A DNA stretch of 64,000 nt, taken from positions 1,364,001 to 1,428,000 of the forward strand of contig NZ_JADPQF010000001.1 in the NCBI RefSeq assembly GCF_015687155.1. The letters run 5' to 3'. Positions 44,229 through 53,214 of this stretch are shown piece after piece. Numbering within the stretch: position 1 is the first letter of the stretch; each line of letters begins with the position of its first letter. The position numbers and the translations under genes were made by a program. The DNA comes from Aliikangiella sp. G2MR2-5. GTDB lineage: Bacteria; Pseudomonadota; Gammaproteobacteria; Enterobacterales; Kangiellaceae. The notes under the pieces are model-generated. The model had not been told where the DNA came from, ran no database searches, and saw only the letters and a list, made by a program, of their open reading frames with translations.

Positions 44229-44252
44229 AAAGAAAAGCCGCTTTCGCGGCCT
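44229..44252 (-). terminator. rho-independent terminator after the M14 carboxypeptidase gene
   Basis: On the minus strand GCCGC-GAAA-GCGGC is followed by TTTTCTTTT. The GNRA loop and T tract make it a strong terminator, about 100 bp after the stop codon. Confidence 0.88.
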
Positions 44253-44353
44253 TTCCAGCGTTTCATCAATTATTTCCGACAATAGTGTGTCAGTTACTTC
44301 TGAATATATGCTTTACAACTTTAATATCTCTTAGGAGTATAAATATTCCGCGA

Positions 44354-45478
44354 CTATAGGTCATCGACAATCGCATAAATTGCATCGATTGCACTCTCCC
44401 CCAGCTTAATACATCTTTCTGGAGACCAGCCCTGAATTGGTTGAGGCGTATCAGCAGTATCTTTAAATGGCATTTCCAGTGTAATGGCACAACATTTAAA
44501 GGTCTCAGTAATATAGTTGGTACAAACCGTTATATTAGCTTCTCCGGGGTTGTCTTTTGGATAACCAAACTCAGTCTGAAAGTCTGGATTTGCAGCCATA
44601 TAGGTCTCGCCAAAAGTATCATGTAAGTTGGCTAAATGTTCATTCCAGACGCTAGTTCCTTCACTCCCGGCAATAAAATTATAAGGTAGTCCTTCATCTC
44701 CATGTACATCCAGACAGAAATTGACTCCGATTTTCTCCATTTGCTGACGCATCAAGTATACCTCAGGACTTCTCTCCATCGATGGTTCCATCCATTCTCG
44801 GTTCAGGTTAGCACCGGCAGCATTGGTTCTAAGATGTCCGCGTCGACTCCCGTCAGGATTAATATTTGGAGTAATATAGAAAACAGCTCTATCCAACAGA
44901 TATCTGGAAATCGGTTCATCTTCATCGAGTAAACGTTGAACAAACCCTTCCATCCACCATGAACCTTGAGTTTCACCTGGATGCTGACGAGCCTGAATCC
45001 AGATTTTTTTCTTACCTGCGTCGTCAGAGCCGACCACCAACTGATCGATATCCTGACCATCGAGAGATTGACCTAAAGTTTTCAAACGAACTTTTGAATC
45101 TGACAATGTCCAACTGATAAAATCCGCGAGTCTTTCCATTGAATAAGGAGCAAAGTAAGCATAGTAGACAGACTCATACTCTGGCATATGTTCAATTGTC
45201 AGGACACCATTTTCAAATTTTGTAGGTACTCTGAACCAAAATTGTCTGTCATAAGATGCGACGGCCTGATAGCCATTCCAACCATCCAGATAGGCTGCGC
45301 CTTTTGCATTAGTAATATTTAGGCGACAATCAATACCTTCAGCTCCGGTTAATCGAAAATAGAACCATTGATAAAACTCACTATTATTATCCTTGTTAAT
45401 TTCCAGCTCAATATTTGAAGGATCCTGGCTATTAACTACACGAATATTTCCACCATCAAAATTGCTATTGATATTCAT
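44354..45478 (-). CDS. M14 family zinc carboxypeptidase (cytosolic carboxypeptidase-like)
   Basis: A 374-residue protein without signal peptide. An N-terminal beta-sandwich (about 1-115) of the cytosolic carboxypeptidase type precedes the M14 catalytic domain. The zinc ligands are H166 and E169 in RQHPGET and H259 in LDVHGDEG. The substrate-binding NxNPDGS/R motif is in NINPDGSRRGHLRTNAAGANLNREW, and a catalytic Glu lies in TLEMPFKD near the end. Family members (AGBL/CCP and bacterial relatives) remove C-terminal residues, often acidic ones; the bacterial substrate is unknown. Confidence 0.92.
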   Translation of the reverse strand: MNINSNFDGGNIRVVNSQDPSNIELEINKDNNSEFYQWFYFRLTGAEGIDCRLNITNAKGAAYLDGWNGYQAVASYDRQFWFRVPTKFENGVLTIEHMPEYESVYYAYFAPYSMERLADFISWTLSDSKVRLKTLGQSLDGQDIDQLVVGSDDAGKKKIWIQARQHPGETQGSWWMEGFVQRLLDEDEPISRYLLDRAVFYITPNINPDGSRRGHLRTNAAGANLNREWMEPSMERSPEVYLMRQQMEKIGVNFCLDVHGDEGLPYNFIAGSEGTSVWNEHLANLHDTFGETYMAANPDFQTEFGYPKDNPGEANITVCTNYITETFKCCAITLEMPFKDTADTPQPIQGWSPERCIKLGESAIDAIYAIVDDL

Positions 45479-45709
45479 TTGGTTGTTTTTTGACCTCTAT
45501 AAACGGAAAGATACCTGCCCTCCCAGAATAATCAAACAGAGGTTCAGGCCCGACTAATGCGCACTCTACCATATCCAACAAAGATTGCGTAATATACCAT
45601 TGATAGACCCAGCTTATTTTAAAATTGGTCAATTTCAGTTTGTGAGTTCGGGAATATCAGGTTTCAATAAAACGTTAACATTTTACCTATAGAGCCGTAG
45701 AGATTTAAA

Positions 45710-46267
45710 ATGAGTGATTCCGAAGTGGTTTTAATGAACAGACCGATAGACCTGGACACTATTCCATCGATAGCAAACATTGCCTTTTCTCCATTGGCGA
45801 ACAAATATGCGATCTTAAGTGTATTGGAAAGCTTGTTATTATGGATAATATTGGCTGGTGGTGCTTTCTTGTTAACTTTATTTAAATCAGTAACGCCACC
45901 TTTGTGGCTGTACTTTCTGCTGGCTCCCATTTTTATTTTGTCATTGGTAATAACCTATTTGGGTGCCAAGGCAAAGGGCTACGCCCTGAGAGAAAAGGAT
46001 ATACTTTATAAACGAGGGATTTTTTGGAAAACACAAACAGGCGTGAGCTTTAAACGAGTTCAGCATATCGACCTTTCGAATGGCCCTATTGAAAGATATT
46101 TCGGGCTAGGAAGTATTAAGTTTTTTACGGCCGGTGGTTCACACGCTGACTTAAAAATTTCTGGGTTACCTGTCGAGATAACTGAAAAGCTCCGCTCGAA
46201 GGCTCTTGAATCTATTGAAAAGCAAATCCCGTTGAATAAAGTGCAAGAGACAATCTATGAAGACTAG
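45710..46267 (+). CDS. bacterial PH domain membrane protein (YdbS-like)
   Basis: A 185-residue protein with two predicted transmembrane helices (about 43-62 and 65-85) followed by a bPH_2 (DUF304) domain: ALREKDILYKRGIFWKTQTGVSFKRVQHIDLSNGPIERYFGL. The 3' end overlaps the next gene by 11 bp, so translation is coupled. In Bacillus the YdbS/YdbT pair is implicated in resistance to certain antimicrobials; in proteobacteria the role is unsettled. Confidence 0.9.
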   Translation: MSDSEVVLMNRPIDLDTIPSIANIAFSPLANKYAILSVLESLLLWIILAGGAFLLTLFKSVTPPLWLYFLLAPIFILSLVITYLGAKAKGYALREKDILYKRGIFWKTQTGVSFKRVQHIDLSNGPIERYFGLGSIKFFTAGGSHADLKISGLPVEITEKLRSKALESIEKQIPLNKVQETIYED

Positions 46268-47786
46268 TCAGAATGTCGATAGTAGCGTTGATCAATCACA
46301 AGAACAATGGTCCAGACTCTCGCCTATATCGGTTTTATTTTTTTTGGGAAAGTCTATCTCCAGCATTCTCAAAGATGCTCTTCCCGGATTAGCACCTTTA
46401 GGTGTACTCATATTTAATTCCGAGAATAAGACCTGGGTTGTTGGGCTGGTCATCGCCGGCATTGTCCTACTCACTATAGTTAGTGCCGTCCTACAGTATC
46501 TTTTCTTTAAGTATCGTTTACAAGAAGATAAGATTTTAATTAATGATGGCGTTTTTAAGAAAAGGCAAAGAACACTTGAGCATGATCGGATCCAAAACGT
46601 TAACATTATTCAGCCTGTTTACTTCAAAATATTTGATCTGGTTACACTGAACCTGGAAACTGCCGGTTCAAAAGGTAATGAAGCGAATCTGGCAGGCATT
46701 AGTAGACAAAGCGCAGAAAAAATTAAGCAAAATATTCTAGCTAAAGCTCCTGAATTTGAAGATAGTATTGTTGAAAACTCAGAGCCCATCGAATCTGCCT
46801 CGACATCTACCCTGGCTACTGCAAATTTGAATCAATTGGTTCAATACGGGCTCACCAGCAACGCAATGTTCTGGTTTCTCATTTTCTTGGCCCCTTTGTT
46901 TGGCGCGCTGGATGATGTAATCGAAAATTGGATTGGTGACGAAACCGTTGACGCTTTTGTGAATAGTTTCGGTGGCGGCCTAAAAGGTGGCCTGGTATTA
47001 ATTGCAGTAGCTCTATTTTCACTGCTTTTCGTGATGCTGCTGTTTTCGATTACGGGTTCAATATTACGCTTTTACAAATATCATTTAACGCAAGAGAAAG
47101 ATACCTTAAGAAGACATAGCGGGCTGATTTCAACTCACGAAGAATCATTAAAGCTCTCAAAAATTCAAGCTATGACTTTTCAGACAAATTTTATCGGGCT
47201 CTGGCTAAAAGCTGAAAATATCACTATTAAACAGGCTTCGACTCAAGTGAATAATGAAAGCAGTCGCTCTAACCTTTTCATAATACCGTCGCGAGTCAGA
47301 CAGGAAAGTATTGAATTGTTAAAGCGACTTCTCGGTGTAAACAAACTACCCGACCTGCTGGACTCTGTCGACCGTCGCTACATCCGGAAGAACACTCTAA
47401 TTCTTTCTGTTCCGGTATTTATTCTTAGTATCATTCTATGGATAAATAGCTCGAGTCTACTCTCTTTACTACCTTTAAGCCTGACACCACTTATTTGGCT
47501 ATTTTATCGACAGAAATGGAAGCAACTTGGTTATAAAATCACAAGTCACTTTGGCTTCGTCAGGAAAGGAGTGATTGGATACAGATATACCTGTCTTCCC
47601 TTGTTCAAAGTACAAAGAGTGAGTATCAGCCAGTCATTTCTACAGAAACGCAATAATTTAGCAACTTTAACTTTGTATATGGCTTCCGAATCTATTACGA
47701 TACCTTATATCCCTATGCGATCTGCGGTAGAATGGTTCGATAAAATCAGCACACAAATAGAAACTCGTAACGAAAATTGGTTCTAG
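46257..47786 (+). CDS. bacterial PH domain membrane protein (YdbT-like)
   Basis: A 509-residue protein with three bPH_2 repeats separated by transmembrane helix pairs. Helices lie near 30-80, 200-265 and 375-410. PH units contain INDGVFKKRQRTLEHDRIQNVNI, RRHSGLISTHEESLKLSKIQA and GFVRKGVIGYRYTCLPLFKV. It begins inside the end of the YdbS-like gene (ATGA-type overlap), forming the usual two-gene unit. The next gene starts right after its stop and is probably cotranscribed. Confidence 0.9.
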   Translation: MKTSQNVDSSVDQSQEQWSRLSPISVLFFLGKSISSILKDALPGLAPLGVLIFNSENKTWVVGLVIAGIVLLTIVSAVLQYLFFKYRLQEDKILINDGVFKKRQRTLEHDRIQNVNIIQPVYFKIFDLVTLNLETAGSKGNEANLAGISRQSAEKIKQNILAKAPEFEDSIVENSEPIESASTSTLATANLNQLVQYGLTSNAMFWFLIFLAPLFGALDDVIENWIGDETVDAFVNSFGGGLKGGLVLIAVALFSLLFVMLLFSITGSILRFYKYHLTQEKDTLRRHSGLISTHEESLKLSKIQAMTFQTNFIGLWLKAENITIKQASTQVNNESSRSNLFIIPSRVRQESIELLKRLLGVNKLPDLLDSVDRRYIRKNTLILSVPVFILSIILWINSSSLLSLLPLSLTPLIWLFYRQKWKQLGYKITSHFGFVRKGVIGYRYTCLPLFKVQRVSISQSFLQKRNNLATLTLYMASESITIPYIPMRSAVEWFDKISTQIETRNENWF

Positions 47787-47819
47787 GTGCGACAAAAAAT
47801 TAATTCAGGACCTGTAGTA

Positions 47820-49004
47820 ATGCAAAAATCATTTTTGCTAGTCAGCCTTATATTTTTGATTAGCTGTTATCCGAATATGGCCCCAAATGCAAAAGAAGCT
47901 CGATTATTTTTCAATTCATCAATAGTTGAAGAGGAAAGACTTAATGTTGCACAATCAGAGCTAAAAGAGGTGGCTAATAGACTGGATGATCATTTTAAGG
48001 TCTTGCAACAGGAGCTAGGTGCTTGCAACAGCTTTGAACAATCGAAAGCAGTAGCTAAAAAAGCAGCCTCTGCTTTGTGGGTACAAGCAAAAGAACAACT
48101 TCATACCAGTCATTCCTTCGATGATCGAAGCCTTTATTGGCAAAGACTAAAGCTACTTTCAGTAGTCCGAATTCATGCCAAAAAGAGAGACTTATCTTTA
48201 CAGCAATTAAAACTATTACAGGAAATCATAGAAAAAGGTAGTCGCGGACTACTTGACTTGAAATTTAGAAATAACGGCTTTAAAAAGATATTGCTCAGCG
48301 GATTTGACCCCTTTCTCCTGGACAATAATATTGCTCAGAGTAACCCGTCAGGCGTAACAGCAATGTCACTGGACGGACAAGTTATCGAGCTGAACGGCGA
48401 AAAAGCAGAAATTCAAACTTTTCTTGTACCTGTTCGATACAGTGATTTCGACAATGGTTTAATCGAAAGTATTTTAGAAGATTTTTATCTAGCCAATAAT
48501 GTCGATCTGGTGACTACAGTAAGCATGGGTAGGCAAGACTTTGATCTCGAACGTTTTCCCGGTCTTAGACGAAGCGCCTCTGCTCCTGATAACCATAATG
48601 CGTATGGAAACGGAAGCTTGGAAAAGCCAGTAATCCCGAGTTTGAATGGGAACCAACTCAAAGGTAATGAGTTTGTAGAATTCAGTCTGCCAGTCAGGAG
48701 CATGACTAAGGCTTCTGGAAAGTTCAGAGTTATAGACAACCCTCAGGTAACAACTTTGACAAAGTCATTTAGACCTTTACATATCAAAGAGTTGACAGGA
48801 GAAATAGCCGTCAAAGGCTCTGGCGGCGGATACTTGTCCAACGAAATATCTTATCGTAGTATTCGCCTTCGCAATGAATTAGGCTCGAAAATTCCAACGG
48901 GCCACATTCATACACCGCGTATCTATGAGTTCGACAAAGAAACCAATCGAGCAATTGTCGAACAAATTACCGAAATGCTTAAACTATCACTGACTGAAAT
49001 TTAG
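47820..49004 (+). CDS. lipoprotein with peptidase C15-like (pyroglutamyl peptidase) domain lacking the catalytic Cys
   Basis: The ATG at 47820 (AGGA 9 bases upstream) gives 394 residues with lipobox LISC (Cys16). A helical region (about 25-150) precedes a C15-like domain. This has ILLSGFDPFLLDNN...SNPSG, which resembles the Pcp GF(D/E)PF..NPS motif. The catalytic Glu equivalent is E244 in FDLERFPGLRRSASAPDN, and the His is H364 in TGHIHTP. The catalytic Cys position (GTYVCN in Pcp) reads GGYLSN with Ser340. It may therefore be a non-enzymatic binding domain or a serine variant. A GTG at 47787 is a weaker start. It follows the PH pair and precedes nth by 8 bp. Confidence 0.72.
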   Translation: MQKSFLLVSLIFLISCYPNMAPNAKEARLFFNSSIVEEERLNVAQSELKEVANRLDDHFKVLQQELGACNSFEQSKAVAKKAASALWVQAKEQLHTSHSFDDRSLYWQRLKLLSVVRIHAKKRDLSLQQLKLLQEIIEKGSRGLLDLKFRNNGFKKILLSGFDPFLLDNNIAQSNPSGVTAMSLDGQVIELNGEKAEIQTFLVPVRYSDFDNGLIESILEDFYLANNVDLVTTVSMGRQDFDLERFPGLRRSASAPDNHNAYGNGSLEKPVIPSLNGNQLKGNEFVEFSLPVRSMTKASGKFRVIDNPQVTTLTKSFRPLHIKELTGEIAVKGSGGGYLSNEISYRSIRLRNELGSKIPTGHIHTPRIYEFDKETNRAIVEQITEMLKLSLTEI

Positions 49005-49012
49005 TCGTAAAA

Positions 49013-49648
49013 ATGAATAAAGAAAAAAGACAACAAATTTTTGCTCGTCTCAGAGCCGAAAACCCAAATCCAACAACCGAGCTGGAATACACGACCCCAT
49101 TTGAACTACTAATAGCGGTTATTTTGTCAGCTCAGGCAACCGATGTCGGGGTAAATAAGGCTACGCGAAAGCTTTACCCTGTTGCAAATACACCGGAAGC
49201 AATATATCAACTAGGCGTTGAAGGGTTAAAAGACTATATAAAAACCATTGGGCTTTTTAACAGTAAAGCAACCAACGTCATAAAAACCTGCAAAATCCTG
49301 ATAGATAGACATAACTCTCAGGTTCCCGAAACCAGAGAGGCTCTCGAAGCACTTCCCGGTGTGGGCAGAAAAACTGCAAATGTTGTTTTAAACACGGCTT
49401 TCGGCCAACCAACGATGGCCGTTGACACTCATATATTCAGGGTTTCTAATCGAACAGCAATAGCTAAAGGTAAAGATGTTGTTGAAGTAGAAAAGCGCCT
49501 GTTAAGATTAGTACCCAAAGAATATCTGATGGATGCCCATCATTGGCTCATTTTGCATGGTCGATACACGTGCGTTGCCCGTAAACCCAGATGTGGTTCT
49601 TGTATCATTGAAGATTTATGCGAATTTAAACAGAAAACAGAGGTTTGA
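49013..49648 (+). CDS. nth: endonuclease III
   Basis: A 211-residue HhH-GPD DNA glycosylase/AP lyase, the standard length. The hairpin-helix-hairpin with catalytic Lys is LPGVGRKTANVVLN and the catalytic Asp lies in MAVDTHIFRV. The [4Fe-4S] cluster cysteines are arranged C-x6-C-x2-C-x5-C in CVARKPRCGSCIIEDLC. It excises oxidised pyrimidines and cleaves the resulting site. It starts 8 bp after the C15-like gene, so the two are probably cotranscribed. A strong symmetric hairpin follows at 49728-49758. Confidence 0.97.
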   Translation: MNKEKRQQIFARLRAENPNPTTELEYTTPFELLIAVILSAQATDVGVNKATRKLYPVANTPEAIYQLGVEGLKDYIKTIGLFNSKATNVIKTCKILIDRHNSQVPETREALEALPGVGRKTANVVLNTAFGQPTMAVDTHIFRVSNRTAIAKGKDVVEVEKRLLRLVPKEYLMDAHHWLILHGRYTCVARKPRCGSCIIEDLCEFKQKTEV

Positions 49649-49727
49649 CACCCAAGAAAAGTGATTATTCAAAAATAATATCCTCGTCAATAATACTTTT
49701 CTATTCATCTAGCGTATATCTAGTCAT

Positions 49728-49758
49728 TTGGCACCATTTTCAGCGAAAATGGTGCCAA
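49728..49758. repeat. perfect 14-bp hairpin after nth
   Basis: TTGGCACCATTTTC/GAAAATGGTGCCAA around AGC, all base-paired. The flanks do not carry a clear T run, so it is either a strong RNA structure or a weak terminator. Confidence 0.7.
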
Positions 49759-49865
49759 TATTCTAAAATTCAATCTTTTTCAGCTTAACAGGAACATCTT
49801 ACTCAGCTATACTCGAACGGCTACTGCAGTTATCTAAATCGACTAAAACAACAAAGGCTGCTGAA

Positions 49866-50180
49866 ATGAAAACATCAAGACCAATCCATAAGAAACCGAT
49901 TCACAATGTTGGACGATTGGCCTTATCTGCCTTATTTTCACTCTACTTTTTATCCGTTAATGTATCAGCCGGAGAACTCAAACAGAGCAGCATTTCCAAG
50001 CTTCAGCTCAATAGTTGTAAAGTGAATGTCACAGCGGATGAAATTTTAAAACTGGAAAACTCCGTCGAGTTTCGGGGTAATGTCGAAGTTCTGGTTGGAT
50101 TTGCTAGCTTGAAAGTTTCTAAAGCCAGATTAATTAAGCAGAGTGATGGAAAATGCGAGTTGATAACTCATCAAAACTAA
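49866..50180 (+). CDS. small secreted protein resembling one LptA/OstA repeat
   Basis: A 104-residue protein with a signal peptide (residues about 15-36, VNVSAGE). The mature part NVTADEILKLENSVEFRGNV, followed by EVLVGFASLKVSKARL, aligns with the strand pattern of the LptA beta-jellyroll repeat (I.SD....MQGN...F.GNV.V.QG...I.AD). I infer a periplasmic protein related to the lipopolysaccharide-transport fold or a single-unit variant. It lies alone with a 217-bp upstream gap. The frame is short, so a moderate gene confidence is appropriate. Confidence 0.62.
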   Translation: MKTSRPIHKKPIHNVGRLALSALFSLYFLSVNVSAGELKQSSISKLQLNSCKVNVTADEILKLENSVEFRGNVEVLVGFASLKVSKARLIKQSDGKCELITHQN

Positions 50181-50374
50181 TTCAGCAACTCAACCAAACA
50201 TTTTTTCTATATTATTTTTTGTATTCGCTTCAACCTCTCAGGCAGACGTAATAGTGCCCATCTCAAGCTATATAAACTATGCAGAACTTCTGAATTATTC
50301 CTTTTGATACGCCTTCATAGTGACTACTCTTCGATTAAGTAGTTTGCTATTGGTTTCAAAGAAAAAACACCAAC

Positions 50375-51478
50375 TCACTTATTAACGACACTAAACTGCT
50401 CTACTTTTGTCTCTGGTAATAAGTCCAGACTACTCTTTGCATATTTTCGTAGTTTATTTGAATTTGCCATCCTTGCGACATTTTCTAACAGCGTTCTGTA
50501 GCGAGAGTTATGGCTTTTTCCAAGGACTTTACATAGCCATGAAATTGCATCGACGTTATAGGGAGATTGAGTGTCTTTGGCTTCCCAAATTTTGGCTGCA
50601 ATTAAATCCAATATATCTGTTTGAAGCTCGCTTTGCTGATAGTAACTTTTAGCATATCGCTGAAGAGCCTCACCGGAACTTTTCAACTGCGTTTTTATTG
50701 ATGAGATATTACCTGACCACTTAACTATAGGTATGACTTTGTCGATAAAAAGTGGGATGTCATCTCGGGCACTAAACTGAATCTTACCGAGAGAATCATA
50801 CTCATAAGTAACATTGGGAGCTCTTCCTGAAAAGAAATTCCCTTCGTTTTTAAAAACTTTATCAGGATTTCCAATTTTTGAGACCACTAATCTTTCACTT
50901 TCTCCGCCTGTTAGATTGTGAAATAGCTCTTTTCTTGAAGGCTTCTTCTTCTCCGACCGGTCTTTCATTCTAGCCTTGGGAACATAAGATGAGGAGCTTT
51001 TTTCGATAATATTTGATACAACATTTCCATTAACATCCTCAATCCATACCGCTGAATAATCCTTACTCAAACTTCCATTAACAAGATACTTAGCATCTTT
51101 TTCTGGTGTAAATTCAAACTCTCCTTCGACTATATAATTTGTCTCGGAATTTAGAATAGATCCAATTATAGCTGCATGATGGACTTGACCAACAATGTAT
51201 AATTTTACTGGTCTAACAGGGACATTCCTTGACTCTCCCATAGTAATCAAGCGGGAACCTTTTCCAGCCGATGCCTGAGAAGAAGCAACAAGCGCATGAT
51301 AGATTGGCTTGCCATCTATTAGTTTAATATAGAAAAAATTCGCGTTACTTAAACTCTGCCTTTGAAAGCTATCGTCTATCGAAGCGACTGCCCCCTTGTA
51401 ATCTTTAGGTAACAATCGAGCGTAAGTCGCACATCCAGCGATTAGAAGCGATAAAACTAAAATACCGAGAACTCTCAT
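50375..51478 (-). CDS. lipoprotein of unknown function
   Basis: A 367-residue lipoprotein (lipobox LIAGC, Cys16). Residues about 17-140 are beta-rich with a conserved-looking KLYIVGQVHHAAIIGSI and VEGEFEFTPEKDAKYLVNG. The middle part contains a basic RSEKKKPSR segment, then KIGNPDKVFK and a helical C-terminus. No enzymatic motif recognised. The order of a small SmpA-like strand (IGNPDKV...YEYDSLGKIQF) recalls beta-barrel assembly accessory lipoproteins, only loosely. Confidence 0.8.
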   Translation of the reverse strand: MRVLGILVLSLLIAGCATYARLLPKDYKGAVASIDDSFQRQSLSNANFFYIKLIDGKPIYHALVASSQASAGKGSRLITMGESRNVPVRPVKLYIVGQVHHAAIIGSILNSETNYIVEGEFEFTPEKDAKYLVNGSLSKDYSAVWIEDVNGNVVSNIIEKSSSSYVPKARMKDRSEKKKPSRKELFHNLTGGESERLVVSKIGNPDKVFKNEGNFFSGRAPNVTYEYDSLGKIQFSARDDIPLFIDKVIPIVKWSGNISSIKTQLKSSGEALQRYAKSYYQQSELQTDILDLIAAKIWEAKDTQSPYNVDAISWLCKVLGKSHNSRYRTLLENVARMANSNKLRKYAKSSLDLLPETKVEQFSVVNK

Positions 51479-51695
51479 TAACCTGCCTTTTTAATCCATA
51501 TTAAATAGTTACTTTATGCATTAGCTTTTACAGCTCATCTTACCAAGTAAGCATATTGTACACAGACGCTCAAATCACCACTAATCAAATCTCTATCTCA
51601 AGTAATCTATAAAGCGATAGCATTTTAATGCCAAATTCAATGGGCATGCGGAATAATACTTATTCAATCCAGGCTACTCTAACAATGAAAATGAA

Positions 51696-52382
51696 TCACT
51701 CAAAAGATTTCACTTCATCTTTTTCTAGATAGCGCCATTCTCCAACTTCAAGTTCAGATAAATCTAACCCGCCAACTTTTATTCTCTGCAAAGCAGTAAC
51801 CCTGTTCCCTACTGCCGCAAACATTCTTTTAACCTGGTGATACTTTCCTTCACTAATTTCGATCAACACCCTGCTGTCCGCAAGCCTCTGTATTACACAT
51901 TTTCGTGTTGCTTTGCTTTCCCCTTTGAGAAGAATACCGTTTTCAAGAGATTTGATGCTCTCATCTGAAACAGGGTCTGCCAATTCCACATTATATTGCT
52001 TACTACACTTCTTCCGAGGCGAAGTAATTCTATGCGTCCATTCACCATCGTTGGAGATTAGAACAAGTCCAGTCGTATCAACATCAAGCCGACCAGCAAA
52101 GTGAAGTTGATTGCAATTGATGGAGTCAACTAATTTGAGTGCGCTAGGATAGACTTCATCTTGAGTCGAACAGATATAACCGCTCGGTTTATTTAGCAAA
52201 ATATAAACATTACCGGGTAAAACAACAGGCTCATTTTTATAAAGTACGGTCTGTCCTTTAACAATTAAATCGGCTTTGGGTTTAGTGATACTCTCGACAC
52301 GAACTAAATTGGATTTAATAATTTTTTTGGCGTCTGTTCGGCTAATATTTAGCCCTTTAGAAAGGTACTTGTCGAGCCTCAA
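51696..52382 (-). CDS. rsuA: 16S rRNA pseudouridine synthase RsuA
   Basis: A 228-residue RsuA/RluB-type enzyme with an N-terminal S4-like RNA-binding domain (about 1-60, MRLDKYLSKGLNIS). The catalytic Asp lies in GRLDVDTTGLVLISNDGEWTHR. The end (KYHQVKRMFAAVGNRV, ALQRIKVGGLDL) is also diagnostic. It converts U516 of 16S rRNA to pseudouridine in E. coli numbering. The start is TTG at 52382, with GGGAG in the end of moaE 8 bases before it, and the stop of moaE is 2 bp away, so translation is coupled to moaE. Confidence 0.92.
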   Translation of the reverse strand: MRLDKYLSKGLNISRTDAKKIIKSNLVRVESITKPKADLIVKGQTVLYKNEPVVLPGNVYILLNKPSGYICSTQDEVYPSALKLVDSINCNQLHFAGRLDVDTTGLVLISNDGEWTHRITSPRKKCSKQYNVELADPVSDESIKSLENGILLKGESKATRKCVIQRLADSRVLIEISEGKYHQVKRMFAAVGNRVTALQRIKVGGLDLSELEVGEWRYLEKDEVKSFE

Positions 52383-52384
52383 AT

Positions 52385-52867
52385 TTATCGCTCCCAGCGC
52401 GCAGCTGCTTGCTCGTCACTCTCTTTTGCTTCAACCCATTGCGTTCGATCGCCATAATGCTCCTTTTTCCAGAAAGTCGCCTTTTTCTTAAGATAATCCA
52501 TAATAAACTCGGCAGCTTCGAAAGCTTCCTTTCGATGAAGGCCTGCTGTGGCGACAAATACAATTGGATCGCCAGGAGCCAGATACCCGACTCTGTGAGA
52601 TACTAACATTCTGGTTAACCGCCAGCGCTCTTCTGCTTCCTCTAAAATCGAAGCTAACTGGGATTCAGTCATTCCCGGATAATGCTCTAATGTCATCCCT
52701 GTTAATCCCTGTTCTTCATCTGAAACTCGAACAGCCCCGGTAAAAGTAACAACAGCGCCACTCTCTCCATTGTTTGCATGAGCTTCCTTAATCAGCTCGT
52801 CCATATCGAGCGCTACATCGCTAATAGATATCGCATCATAAAATTTTGATTGGGAAGACACTTTCAT
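52385..52867 (-). CDS. moaE: molybdopterin synthase large subunit MoaE
   Basis: A 160-residue MoaE. The conserved GAVVTFTGAVR opens the domain, and LEHYPGMTE, the catalytic-Lys segment KKKATFWKKEHYGD and the end WVEAKESDEQAAARWER follow. With MoaD it inserts two sulfurs into precursor Z to form molybdopterin. It is the third gene of moaC-moaD-moaE. The start at 52867 has AGGGG very close to the ATG, so initiation may be unusual. Confidence 0.95.
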   Translation of the reverse strand: MKVSSQSKFYDAISISDVALDMDELIKEAHANNGESGAVVTFTGAVRVSDEEQGLTGMTLEHYPGMTESQLASILEEAEERWRLTRMLVSHRVGYLAPGDPIVFVATAGLHRKEAFEAAEFIMDYLKKKATFWKKEHYGDRTQWVEAKESDEQAAARWER

Positions 52868-52903
52868 CCCCTTTGAAGATCCTGTTGATAATAGGCTAGC
52901 AAA

Positions 52904-53161
52904 CTAACCGCCAGTCACTGGTGGGAAAAAAGCGACCTCGTCACCTTCATTAAGCTTTTTGTTAAACTCCGCCATTTCTTGATTAACTGAAACTTTTACC
53001 ATATTTGCCGGGTTACCAAACAGCTCCAACCACTCAGGACCTCGCTGGCTTAAAAGCTCGCAAAGCTCGCTCACATGATCGCCACTAGCTAAATCAATAG
53101 AGAGCCTTGAGCAATCCAGTTGCTCCTTAAAGCTGGCAAAAAATAGAACTTCTACCTTCAT
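52904..53161 (-). CDS. moaD: molybdopterin synthase sulfur-carrier MoaD
   Basis: An 85-residue ubiquitin-fold sulfur carrier ending in the required C-terminal Gly-Gly (PPVTGG). It carries the thiocarboxylate used by MoaE to make molybdopterin. The conserved LFFASFKEQLD start and DEVAFFPPV segments fit MoaD. Located between moaC and moaE, 36 bp upstream of moaE. The window holds no moaA or moaB. Confidence 0.94.
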   Translation of the reverse strand: MKVEVLFFASFKEQLDCSRLSIDLASGDHVSELCELLSQRGPEWLELFGNPANMVKVSVNQEMAEFNKKLNEGDEVAFFPPVTGG

Positions 53162-53214
53162 TCATTTACCTTTTAATGTTTATTCGATCTGAGTGCTAAA
53201 TATTACAAGAGCTT

